30,140 bases of DNA from Ichthyophonus hoferi (GCA_002751075.1 NAOQ01000088.1:134819-164958), one strand, 5' to 3'. Numbered from the stretch's first letter, positions 1-9,765 are shown. The notes: generated from the letters alone by a model not told the origin. Numbers and translations: made by a program.

Positions 1-181
1 AATAGGTATGGGTGTACTTTCTTATAATAACGAACTTGTTTTTGCACTTCTTACAGAACTTGATTATCTTAATGGTAATTCTGCAAGTATTACTGATCGA
101 TTTGAGGCGGAGTTTGATAAATTACATACATTGGCACGAAAAACTCAGTTGAATGAAATTAATAAGAAAAAGCAGGAATAA
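1..181 (+). CDS. 3' terminal exon, WS/DGAT-like acyltransferase (partial)
   Basis: An open frame enters from the left edge (first full codon at 2) and ends with TAA at 179-181, giving 60 residues. It begins IGMGVLSYNNELVFALLTEL and ends in a charged helix (FEAEFDKLHTLARK) and a Lys-rich tail. The G-x-G-V-L-S-Y-N-x-x-(L/I)-x-F-x-L pattern followed by an acidic/amphipathic helix is what I know from the C-terminal domain of wax-ester synthase/diacylglycerol acyltransferases (WSD1 C-terminal, DUF1298), where this strand packs against the catalytic domain. The catalytic HHxxxDG part would lie outside the window, so the call rests on this tail alone. Codon use is less AT-extreme than the DNA that follows, which supports real coding. 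It could instead be another condensation-fold acyltransferase. Confidence 0.45.
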   Translation, partial: IGMGVLSYNNELVFALLTELDYLNGNSASITDRFEAEFDKLHTLARKTQLNEINKKKQE

Positions 182-279
182 GTGAGGCTGTAGGAGTATA
201 TTTAGATATCACTCCATTTATTAAATTTCAAAAACAATAATAAAGCTACTGTTACTGTTTGCTATTAAAGGTTTTAATC

Positions 280-690
280 GTCATATACATGTTTACATGT
301 TTAAAGTCTTCCTGTAAATTTATTTTGTTTGTTTTAAAATCTATTTATATTATGTCTTTTGATTCCCAAGTAGTCAAAATTCATTATCCAGGTTATTTAC
401 TAAAAGGCTGCTCACCAAGCCATTAAAGAACATTTGTATAGTGCCCATCTACGACCACAGTGGTTTAGATCATAGTTATTAACCATATTGTAAGGTAAAA
501 TGCTTAAAACATCTCTGAATTTAGAACAATTGTGTCCTACAAGCCAAAATCACAAAGGCTGTAGATTGTCCCTGTCTTAGTGATAGCTGCTTAGGTAAAC
601 TGGAGGAAGACAGGTACACTGTACGTCAAATAGAATTCAGTACTACAGATACCACTTCTAATTCCAATAAACAGTAAGTAGATAAATCAA
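280..690 (+). repeat. dispersed repeat R4, copy 1 (decayed ORF relic)
   Basis: This stretch is clearly related to 28315-28690 and, in its second half, to 12265-12430. Shared landmarks are a conceptual peptide LYMFKVF, then MSFDSQV starting near 354, then a stretch resembling CIVPIY-D, then the nucleotide blocks at about 505-540 (matching 28555-28590 and 12275-12300) and at 620-660 (matching 28665-28700 and 12400-12430). The repeat therefore once carried a coding region. This copy is broken in several places and looks old. I do not recognise the protein family; a gag-like or accessory ORF of a retroelement is possible. The rest of 182-1246 outside this copy and the minisatellite at 897-956 shows no gene. 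Confidence 0.6.
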
Positions 691-896
691 GCCTGTAGTA
701 AGACATAGGTCATAAAAATGTATATGTTTTTCACATGTGTTTCAAATATAAATCACATGAGTGAATAAGCGAATATGTTCTGACCATTGGATGTGGTTGA
801 ATTAATAAAAGTCAACACGATTTTAAAAATTCAGAGCTTATTTGGTCGACGTTAAGATACTTCTATACTATTATATATCTCATTACCTACAATTCC

Positions 897-956
897 ATTG
901 CCATACCTACTATTATATTGCTATACTTACTATTATATTGCTATACCTACTTTTAT
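897..956. repeat. 20-bp minisatellite, three units
   Basis: Three adjacent 20-bp units, each close to ATTGCTATACCTACTATTAT, start at 897, 917 and 937. They differ by one or two bases each. No function is evident. Confidence 0.85.
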
Positions 957-1246
957 TTTTATATATGTACAGATAGTCATATTAATACATATTTATTTAG
1001 TTATGCTTATATTTATTTTAGCATGGGTTCTATATAAGCATGCAATTTAATACGTTTATATAACTATATATATATATATAGTAGAGGAATTCAAATTCAA
1101 ATTAAAACACAAATTAAAATTTACTTTTTTAATTTAAGTAGTGTTTTTTGAAAAATTACTATGTATGCCATACTGAACTATGAAGAATGCTAAGGAATAA
1201 AAAAATGTGTTCTGTTGTTTGTTAATAATGTAATAGTAGCATACTT

Positions 1247-1860
1247 TGTTGGAACTTGTGTAATACGTTTATAATACGTTATAGTGGTTCCTTGTATAAT
1301 ATTTTGTAATCTCAATCTGAATTATTACTAGGTAGATCCAAAAAAAATCTTTAATAGTGTATATGTTTGCTATATAATATCCACTATTTAATAAATGAAT
1401 GCTGGAAATAATAAGGGGACATGAGCGTCTCTGTTACCCATAATTGTTTAGAAGGAGAGGGAATACTGAACTAAGGGGTGTTTTAACGTGCGCCTTTGCG
1501 TACACCGGGTACAGATATGTTAAGACATATTTTAATTATAAAAACAAATCAGTGAAGTTGAAGACTAGGTCTATGAGGTTGATAGGACTAGGAGAGCGCA
1601 GTTAATTAGGCATTCAGTTGTTAGCTAATGGCCAAATGATACTCCCAAAAAATCCAGTAGAGAATCTGTTGTCGTGAGATTGATAGAAATGATTATGATG
1701 TCTTTCTTTGATGACTGTATTGTTAAGGCAGGATTTTGATTTGCCCCAATACAAATAAGGATTGCATAGTCTTTCCTTAGCGGGTACAATACTGTAGAGA
1801 CATTGACAGAAGCAGATAGTAAATAAGAAATCATTGTAACGTATTATATATGTTCCAACA
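1247..1860. mobile_element. LTR-retroelement relic with inverted LTR-family-1 ends
   Basis: The left end reads TGTTGGAACTTGTG and about 55 bp match the start of LTR family 1 on the plus strand. The right end, read on the minus strand from 1860, is TGTTGGAACATATATAATAC and matches the same LTR start. At about 1288-1335 the strand of the match flips: bases there correspond to an internal LTR block in reverse orientation. Between the ends, about 1425-1680, lies a segment homologous to 23785-24050, the leader/gag-side part of the copia relic (shared GTTTAGAAGGAGAGGG-type block). So this is a rearranged fossil of the copia family in which two LTR ends face each other. It codes for nothing I can support. 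Confidence 0.6.
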
Positions 1861-2130
1861 ATTACCATACATTTAACTATATATGTAGATCCGGTTAACC
1901 ACAATATTTTATCCTTGAAGTGATGACCTGGACTGCAAATCTGATCACGTTTTCATGTCATCGCTTTTTGATTTCAATCAATTGTTAAAGTAACGTGACC
2001 AATTATTTTGATGCTACTTTAATTTTAAATGTCTTCATCCAATAATTGGATTTGATTGTCCTTAATCACCAGTTCATTTATATTGTATAGAACGTTAGTT
2101 TGATAAAATATTGTAAGAGGAAGGGGTAGA
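1861..2130. other. no feature seen
   Basis: AT-rich DNA between two LTR relics. I see no coding frame, RNA or repeat unit in it. Confidence 0.5.
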
Positions 2131-2495
2131 TGTTGGAACATGTATAATCCGTTACAATGATTCTTTAATTAATTAATTAATTAATTAATTATTCATTTAT
2201 TTGTATTAGAATGCAGCAAATTCTATTTATTTATGATATGCTATTAATCAAATAGTAGAGGTTATCAATTAAAATTACGTAGTAATTATTCAGATTGAGA
2301 TTGCTTCCTGTATAATCTATTATATTAGATATAAAGGTTGAACCGAATTCATTCTCACCGTGTTACATGTGTTTAGAATGCTATAAATTAACCCTTGTGT
2401 GATTGAGACGGGGTTTCTAGTTTTGTTTACTATAGTGCATCATATGGTATAAGTCATTGTCAAGATAATGGCTTAAAACAAAGACAGCATAAATC
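2131..2495 (+). mobile_element. solo LTR, family 1, copy A
   Basis: Starts TGTTGGAACATG, the usual 5' end of Ty1/copia LTRs. It is similar along its length to 6955-7373, 8209-8594 and 29480-29760. Landmarks shared by all: CGTTACAATGATT near the start, a CAGATTGAGATT block in the middle, and GATTGAGACGGGG-type and CACTATAGTGCA-type blocks towards the end. A (TTAA)n run of about 25 bp at 2166-2190 has expanded inside it. The 3' end has lost the CAACA terminus found in copies C and D, so the right boundary is approximate. No internal region is attached. Confidence 0.8.
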
Positions 2496-2579
2496 AATTA
2501 AGTTCGACCTATCAAAATAAATATAATTGAAATAGAAAACGGGAATGTATAATATTTAAGCTAATATAGAATTTTGTAT

Positions 2580-3232
2580 ACACACATTGTAGTCTATGTT
2601 ATGCTGTATTGTTATATTACATTATATTATGTTGTACTCTATTATGTTCTATTGCATTCTACCATGTATTATTAAATTTCGTAATATTAGTCCTATTGCA
2701 TTAAACCAGAATAAGTAGTATTATGCATATCATATTACAATATATCTACATATAATATATTATATCTTCTATTCTACCATATCATAACATTATGACATTA
2801 TCATAGTATATATGTTATATAATATATTGTTATGTATTATCATATCATATTAATACCCTATTAGCTGTTATTAGTATGATTAAAATTGGCGCCCAAAAGC
2901 CATTACTATTCTATAATTGGTGTACATGCCACCAATAAAGAAGATAAAATTAACGCTTCAATCACTTATTGCTTAAATAGCCTTATATGGATAAGGTCCA
3001 TTTTCAGTTATTTCACTTTACTTTTTTTTATAGGTTTATTAAGAAAATTGATTTATATTATTATATTATTATACGGCTATACAATTATACAATTATACTA
3101 TTGTACCGTTATACTTTTTAACTATTATACGATTATACTGTTACAATATTTTATTAGTTTATGATTATAATACCATACTAACATACCATTTATTGTACTG
3201 CTATATTATTATATAATTACTATATAGCAATA
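2580..3232. repeat. AT low-complexity DNA upstream of the chaperone gene
   Basis: Dense near-repeats of TATTATAT, TTATATTA and ATTATACTG-type words without a fixed period. Long frames here translate as Ile/Leu/Tyr runs and are artefacts of composition. The one exception is a short J-domain-like peptide at 2886-2975, listed separately. Confidence 0.8.
2886..2975 (+). pseudogene. possible J-domain (DnaJ-like) exon fragment
   Basis: The plus frame encodes KSHYYSIIGVHATNKEDKIN followed by a short helix-like stretch. J-domains begin with a Y-Y-x-(I/L)-L-G-V helix, a loop with an Ala/Thr, and then a charged (E)-(I)-K-x-(A) helix, and this peptide follows that order. No HPD tripeptide is reachable in the same frame before low-complexity DNA takes over. 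No start codon or good splice sites bound it. It may be a decayed exon, or a chance resemblance in a 30-residue stretch. Confidence 0.25.
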
Positions 3233-3305
3233 GCACTCCGCCTTCCCTACCTCTCCTTATACCTCTTTGCCTATTACATCTGCATATTATACATACTTAC
3301 ATAAC
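3233..3305 (+). promoter_or_regulatory. pyrimidine-rich upstream region and start of the chaperone gene
   Basis: A C/T-rich stretch (3236-3270, with CCTTCCCTACCTCTCC) interrupts the AT-rich DNA about 40-70 bp before the ATG at 3306. Pyrimidine tracts of this kind are common just upstream of fungal transcription or translation starts. No TATA box can be singled out because the whole area is TA-rich. Confidence 0.4.
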
Positions 3306-6300
3306 ATGGATTCCCAACAACAACTATACGATATATCTGGTTCCCTAACACCAGAAGAGGCTCTAGAGAGAGCAAATATTAAAATGAATGAGGGCAGAAG
3401 TTTACAACCAAACTGGTCAGCTGCGGCAGATTGTTATCAAGAAGCCCTTCGTATATTGTAGGTGGAATAGTGTGATGTAATGTGTAATAATATAAGATAA
3501 TATATATATATAATACAATATAAGTTAATATAATATAGTGTATAATATTTTATATAATATAGTGTATTATACGGTAATATTGGGTAATACAGTATAGTAT
3601 ATAACGTATTAAAATATAATATAATATAAACTAGTACATTATAATATATAACATAGTACAATACAATATAGTATAATACGATGTAATGGAATATAGTATT
3701 AGAATATGATATATTACAGTATAGTATGTATTATATTACAATATAATATACTATAAGATGATGCAATTCAATATATAATATAATGCAATATAATATATTT
3801 CAATGTAAGATAAAATAGTATAATGAAATGCAATGTAATGTTATACAACAAATATATAATACACTACAATACCATATAATACAATATAGTCTATAAAATA
3901 ACACGATATACTGCAATATGATATACTACAATTTAATATACTACACTATAGTGTATAATATACTACAATATACTACAATACAATGTAATACAATATAATA
4001 CAATACATATGTAATCATGATTATATCACACTGACAAGTATTCAGTATTGAAATGCCAATCAAATATACACATTAAGCTGTTTGAAATTTAACCCTCCAA
4101 TAGAACAAAGCAGTTTGGTGACCTAAGTCCCCAGTGTGCCTATGCTTACTTTAGCTACGGAGAGGCTATACTGCTAAGTAGGTGGTTTGTTTACTATATA
4201 TAGCGTATGTATTACTATATAAAGTAGGTAATGTGTGTGCTATAATATAGTGTGCGTATTATTATATAAAGTAGGTAATGTGTGTACTATAATATAGTGT
4301 GCGTATTACTATAATATACTGTATACTGTATACTGTATATTGTATAATATATGCTCTATGCTATATACTCGATACAATATGCAAAATACTACATACTATA
4401 TACTAATGTAACTCTATTTGTAGATGACATGGAGACAGAGGATGATGACGAGGATGACGATGATGAAAGTGGTAATGCTCTGGTTGTATATATCACGTCT
4501 TTTCGCTATATATACTTATACATAAATTTACATGTACATATACCTATACATATACATATATACACATACCTATACCTATACATACACATACACATACACA
4601 TATCTATTATATACCCTATATGTCTTATTATATATCCTCTTATAAACGATATATATCTTCCACCCATGCCCATCACCCATTCGTCCACTCTAACCTCTCA
4701 AATCCCCTCTCTATAAATAGAAGATGAAGCTCCATTGCAATTGGCTTGGGAGTTATTGGAGTGTGCAAGACTTTCCTTCAGTAAGATGGCAGGAGTAGAG
4801 GCAGCACGTGCGTTATCAGCCGTGCACTCGCGACTAGGAGAACTAGGATTAGAAAATAGTATATACCCTATGCCTATACCTATATATAGTATACCACAGT
4901 TCAGTACAGTATATTATAGTATGATATAGCATCGTATAGTGTAGCATAGTATGAAATAACAAGAGATGGCATAATATAATGTCATATATTTTCATAAAAT
5001 ATAATGAAATAAAGTATAATAAAAGAAAATAAAGCATATTATCATCATATATAATATAATATAATATATTATATTATAATACAACACAAGATAATATAGT
5101 ATATATATATGTATATCTGATATAAGATATTGGTGTTTATTTCATTGAATAGCCTAAATTTTAAAGAATTACAATGATTATATCTAACTAACCAAAATAC
5201 AGAGAATTATGAACAAGCAATTAAAGATTTTACCGATTGCTTATCATATCTTAGCCAATGCGTAGAGCCCAACGATCGTCATGTGGCTGAAGTGTAAGTA
5301 GGTCAATAAATTGTTTACATTTTAAATTTATATTGTATTTTGTTATGGTATATTATATTATATTATATTACATTATAAAGCTAGCTATCCACTGAATGAT
5401 GAATTGTATGTCTACCGATTCCCTATTTGCATTTTATAATAATATGTATATATTTACTATTGTATAGTAATATGAATATTTACTCTTATAAAGTACTACA
5501 TATAATAATAAGATGCATGTATTCTCTTACAGATACCATAATATGGCTACTACCTATATGGCATGCAAGGCTTATACAGGTAGGTATAGTATAGTATAAT
5601 ATATTATAGTGTAGTGTAGTATAGTATATTACAGTATAGTATAGTATTGTACAGTGATATAGTATGGTTTAGTATAGTTTAGTATATTATAGCATAGTGT
5701 AGTATAATATAGTATAATATTGTATGGTGTAGTACAATATAATATAACATAATATAATATATAATATAATATATTATAATAGAATAATAAAATAGAATAG
5801 AATAGAATAGAATAATAGAATAGAATAATAGAATAGAATAGAATAATAGAAAATAGAATAATATAATATATTATAATATAATATAATATAATATAATATA
5901 ATACTGTATACTACATATATAATACACCGTAAATTTTCATAGTAAGAGACAGGTTCACATATATAGCACTATTCACAGATATATGCAAATACACAACATA
6001 GGCATATATCTATGTATGTAAATATGTATTTATCTGTATTATAGACAGAATAACCATATTTGTTGTAATGTATTAAATACTGTAAATAATACATTTAGTA
6101 TATTTTATTATGTTGTGTTGTACGATATTGCATTATATTATATTGTATTTTATTTTGTTATATTATATTGTATTTTATTATATTGCATTATATTATATTG
6201 TATTATATTATATTATAGTATATTTTATTATATTATTTTACATTGTATTTTTACAATAAGTGCATATTGCTCACTCATATTTTTAATTACTAATTTTTGT

Positions 6301-9300
6301 GATTTTTTTAAAACAGAAGCGGAGCAGGCGTGTTATCAATCATACCAGTTAGTCGAAAGTCGATTGGCTCAGCTCGCTCCCTTTAGCCCCGAGCTGCACG
6401 AATTACAACAGTTGAAAGAGTTATTAAATGAACAGGTTGGTTGGTTGTCATTGATTTAAAATATATAAAGTAGCATATATATTAGTACTTGTGTTTAAGT
6501 GTATAATATAATATAGTATAGTAAAGTAAAGTAAGGGATTATATAATATAGTACAGTATAATATAGTATAGTGTGGTAATAGTATAATATAGCATAGTAT
6601 AGTATAGTATAGTATAGTATAGTATAGTCTAGTGTAGTATAATATAATATCATATAGTGTAGTTTAGTGTAATATAGTACAATATAATATCATGCAATAG
6701 GATGTACTATAATGTAACATTATCCGATTTATCTATTTTATTATTACTATTGCCGTTATTACTAGTGAGTACTCTATATTACCTATGCTAGTAATACTAT
6801 TACTATGACTATTTTTATTATTACTGTTATTATTCCTATCCCTATTACTACTACTATTACCATTCCTATTCCTATTACTACTACTCATATTGTCAATAAT
6901 ATTTCTACTAACAAATATATTAAAATCTGTTATTGATTCATTGTAAGTCCTATCTGTTGGAAAATATGTAATTCGTTACAATGATTACCTGTTTATTCAT
7001 TTATTTGTATTAGAATACAACATATATGATATTTATTTACTATATGTTATTAGTCGAGTCGTAGAGATTAACTATCAATCCTACATAGTAATGATTTAGA
7101 CTGAGATTAATTTTTTTGTACCATATTATTAGATATACAATTTAATACGAATTCAGTCTAATCACATCACAGGTGTTTAGAGTGATGTAAATTACTCAAT
7201 ATAGTATAGTATAGCGTATAGTATAGTATACGGTGTGATTGAGACGGGGCCTCTAGTTATATTTACAAAATGACCTCTCCACCTAACATGCGTCGTTCTC
7301 AGGGTAACAGCTTAAATTAAACTTAAAATAATGACAGGATATTTATGTTTACCCTATATTTTACCGTTTCAAATTATTAATACTGGCTAATGATTTTCTA
7401 GATTGAGGAGATCCGCCAACAACCCGAGGCACATAAAATTATAACAGATGCATGTAGGTTAAGGCTCTAATCACTTATCTTTCTCTCTCTCCCTTTCTTT
7501 ATATATATATATTATATATGTTAGTGTTTATGTAATAGTATGATGTTGTATTGAATTGTAATATATTGTATTTTAGTACATTGCATTGCATTGTATTATA
7601 GTCTATTGTATTGCATTGTGTTGCACTATATTATATTATATTATATCATGTTACGTTGTATTGTATTGTATTGTATGGTATTTTATTTTATTTTATTGCC
7701 ATATATTCAATTGTAATGTATTATATAATTTATATACAGGGGGCCATAACTCCATTGAAACATGGAACAATTCAGCCAATAGGATCAACGAAACAGGTAT
7801 TAATTAATTAATTAATTAATTATGAATTGGTTATATAATTGTCATATTGATCTGCAGCATCCTGTGGTCTGATTGGGTATGTTAATTGATTAATTACATG
7901 GTATATGTCTATTAATTAACTATGGGAGGCTATTGACATATTGTTGCTTGGTTTGTTCGATATATCATGCCTGTGATTTCTTGTATTTGAAGAGTTGATG
8001 ATGGTATAAGTAATTAATAATGTAGGTAGGTAGGTTGGTAAGTATACATGTAGGTATGTATGTGTATGCATGTACGTATACATATGTATAGATATGCCCA
8101 TACCCATATACAAATCTAGACACATAGATACACTCATCCTCCTGAGGCAGCCAGTGAAAAATTTGCTTGACGTACTAATCTAAGCATTATATATATTATT
8201 ATCATGGTTGTTTGAACATATGTAACCCGTTGCAATGGTTTCTTATTTAATTTTTAATTATTTAAATGTATGTACTAGAATATTGCATATTTTATTTATT
8301 TATTATCTATTATTAATAAAATAATAGAGATGACTTATCAAATCTGCGTAGCAATGATTCAGATTGGGATTTAGTCCTGCATACCATATTATATTTGGTA
8401 TACAGTTTGATCCGAATTCAATCTTACTGCATCACATGTGTTTAGAATAGTATAAATTAACTGCTGTGTGGTTGCGGTAAGGCTTCTTGTTTTTTACACT
8501 ATAGCTTCTCCACCTGACGTGTCATTATCAGGGTAACGACTTAAGATAAAGACAGTGTATGTTATGTTGATCTTACATTTTTTTGGTTTCAACAATGGAA
8601 ACCCTCATTCATATTTTAATATACTATATCTATCAATAAAACAGTGACGAATATTAGTGGATGTGCACGTAGGGGTGAGATACCGACCCCTATTGATCCA
8701 ATCAATGGCTTGGACATGCGTGATATAGGCATGGTATGTATGAATAGAAATAAACATTGTGTAATATTACTGTATCTTGCTATGTTATACTCCAGTATAT
8801 AGGAGAATACTAATCTATACTAATAATATGCATTATTATCCCTATCTCGTATTATTACCATAATATACTTACATACACACAGTTTTCCACACACATATAA
8901 ACACACATACATATACATATACAAATTTACACATATATATATATTATTCCTATCTATTATTGTTGTATACTAATAATAACAATATAGGAAACTGATGCAA
9001 TGGAAGACGATGAACGTGAAATAAACTTGGAAGGCAACAATAGTATGAACCCTAGAGAGGTAGGTAGAGAGAAGGTGCATGTAGATGTGTATTGTGATAT
9101 GATGTTATGAGGCCGCTATAGTGTTATATTGTTATACTATCATACTATTATTCTGCTATGTTATTATACTGTTATACTATTATATTGTTGTACCGTTATA
9201 CTGTTATACTGTTATACTACTTTACTGTTATACTGTTATACTAATACTATTATACTCTTATAACTATTATGCTCTTATACTATTATGCTATTATATTATT

Positions 9301-9612
9301 GCACTGTTATGCTATTGTACTATTATACTATTATACTCTTAGTGCATTTTACTGTTATATTATTGTATTACTACACTACTGTAGTATTATAATCATAATC
9401 ATAAACTATTTTACTATTGTATTATTGCACTATTATGCAATGGTTTACAACCCACTACATTCAATGACTTCAAAACGTGATATACTGCTTTTCTTAGAAA
9501 ACCAAATATTTATTCATGGAATAGACTATTTTCAGCTTTTAGGCAGTGTTCAGTGTTCTATTTTTTTTTAAAACAGTCTTTTTTGAAGAACTATGGCAAC
9601 TGGACACAGTGA
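3306..9612 (+). CDS. NASP: NASP/Sim3/Hif1-type SHNi-TPR histone chaperone, 12 exons
   Basis: Binds histone H3 (H3-H4 or CENP-A in known relatives) and escorts it in nucleus and cytosol. Exons: 3306-3457, 4104-4177, 4424-4471, 4721-4858, 5203-5293, 5533-5579, 6317-6435, 7402-7453, 7740-7796, 8645-8733, 8988-9059, 9577-9612 (TGA 9610-9612). They total 975 nt, 324 residues, and all junction phases agree. Residues 17-76 form the first TPR (SAAADCYQEALRIL; CAYAYFSYGEAILL). Residues 77-94 are an acidic tract that interrupts the TPR array, as in NASP. Residues 97-154 and 165-200 are the SHNi-TPR core (LQLAWELLECARLSFSKM; NYEQAIKDFTDCLSYL). Residues 200-237 are a likely coiled coil. TVTNISGCARRG at 259-270 matches the conserved VTDIS-type C-terminal motif of animal NASP. 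Most metazoan forms are longer because of a bigger acidic insert. The start is the first in-frame ATG. Exons 8-12 are less certain than 1-7. Confidence 0.9.
3458..4103 (+). repeat. intron 1 filled with (AATAT/TATAG) near-repeats
   Basis: This 646-bp intron (donor GTAGGT, acceptor AATAG) is made almost wholly of ACAATATAATA- and TATAGTATA-type words with a drifting 5-bp rhythm. G outnumbers C on the coding strand in the first half. The last 90 bp before the acceptor are ordinary sequence. Confidence 0.75.
4209..4313. repeat. 47-bp tandem repeat inside intron 2
   Basis: Two full units and part of a third, starting at 4209, 4256 and 4303 (period 47). Each full unit contains AAAGTAGGTAATGTGTGT, which includes GTAGGT, the commonest 5' splice signal of this gene. 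The array lies just downstream of the real intron-2 donor (GTAGGT at 4178). Confidence 0.8.
4500..4612. repeat. (CATATA/CCTATA)n microsatellite in intron 3
   Basis: Imperfect hexamer run of CATATA, CCTATA and CATACA words with period 6, C-bearing on the coding strand. It accounts for most of the 249-bp intron 3. Confidence 0.8.
5580..5930. repeat. pentamer repeats in intron 6: (TATAG)n, (AATAG)n, (AATAT)n
   Basis: Three adjoining simple repeats: TATAG-type to about 5740, AATAG with AATAATAG variants at 5780-5865, and AATAT at 5866-5903. The coding strand carries G and almost no C. Together they make up nearly half of the 737-bp intron 6. The rest is AT-rich DNA with TTATATTGTA words (6110-6250). 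Confidence 0.85.
6500..6700. repeat. (TATAG)n repeat in intron 7
   Basis: Runs of AGTATAGTATAGTATAG are purest at 6595-6628, with AATATAGTG variants around them. The rest of intron 7 up to the LTR holds an imperfect (ATTACT)n run at 6735-6890. Confidence 0.85.
6955..7373 (+). mobile_element. solo LTR, family 1, copy B, inside intron 7
   Basis: Starts TGTTGGAAAATATGTAATTC and follows the family landmarks (GATTTAGACTGAGATT, TGTGATTGAGACGGGG, TCAGGGTAACAGCTTAAA) to a degenerate end at TTTCAAA. It is inserted in the gene's sense orientation and ends about 28 bp before the exon-8 acceptor. A block of about 34 bp of TATAG-type repeat (7198-7231) sits inside the LTR where other copies have none. 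No clear target duplication remains. Confidence 0.8.
7797..7822. repeat. (TTAA)n run at the start of intron 9
   Basis: A perfect TTAA tetramer run begins within the 5' splice signal itself (GTATTAATTAATTAA). It resembles the run in LTR copy A. Confidence 0.85.
8209..8594 (+). mobile_element. solo LTR, family 1, copy C, inside intron 9
   Basis: The cleanest copy: it starts TGTTTGAACATATG and ends GGTTTCAACA, 386 bp. It is flanked by ATGGT (8204-8208) and ATGGA (8595-8599), which look like a 5-bp target duplication with one mismatch. These ends define the family: TG...CA termini with a TGTTg/cAACA inverted terminus, as in Ty1/copia LTRs. It lies in sense orientation and its end is 50 bp before the exon-10 start. 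Confidence 0.88.
9112..9440. repeat. (TTATACT)n-type repeat in intron 11
   Basis: Imperfect TTATACTATTATACTG words with 7- to 10-bp rhythm fill most of intron 11. Here the coding strand carries C, the reverse of introns 6 and 7. The long Tyr/Leu frames across it are composition artefacts. Confidence 0.8.
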
Positions 9613-9672
9613 TTATCTAGCTGTTTGCAATAGAATTCTTTAGATGTACAATAGTGTCAAGTGAATTGTATT

Positions 9673-9718
<46 letters not shown>
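9673..9718. repeat. (AT)n(GT)n microsatellite
   Basis: About 17 AT dinucleotides run straight into five GT dinucleotides, 60 bp after the chaperone stop codon, probably within the 3' untranslated region or just beyond it. Confidence 0.9.
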
Positions 9719-9765
9719 TTATAAATGTATAACAACTTTGGAGCATTGATTAACATAAATTTAGT

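Noticed and set aside
897-956. CRISPR-like array (also 4209-4313)
   Set aside because: Units are directly adjacent without unique spacers, and the window is eukaryotic.
3306-3461. Reading the first chaperone exon as a complete short gene that ends at 3461
   Set aside because: The in-frame stop overlaps a GTAGGT donor, and the next exon (4104) continues the TPR helix in phase.
3437-3661. Tyr/Ile/Leu-rich frames on either strand in the simple-repeat introns (also 4506-4688, 4849-5037, 6115-6250, 9121-9470)
   Set aside because: They come from TATA-type repeats that lack stops in some frames. No real protein would have such composition, and the spliced gene model explains the region.
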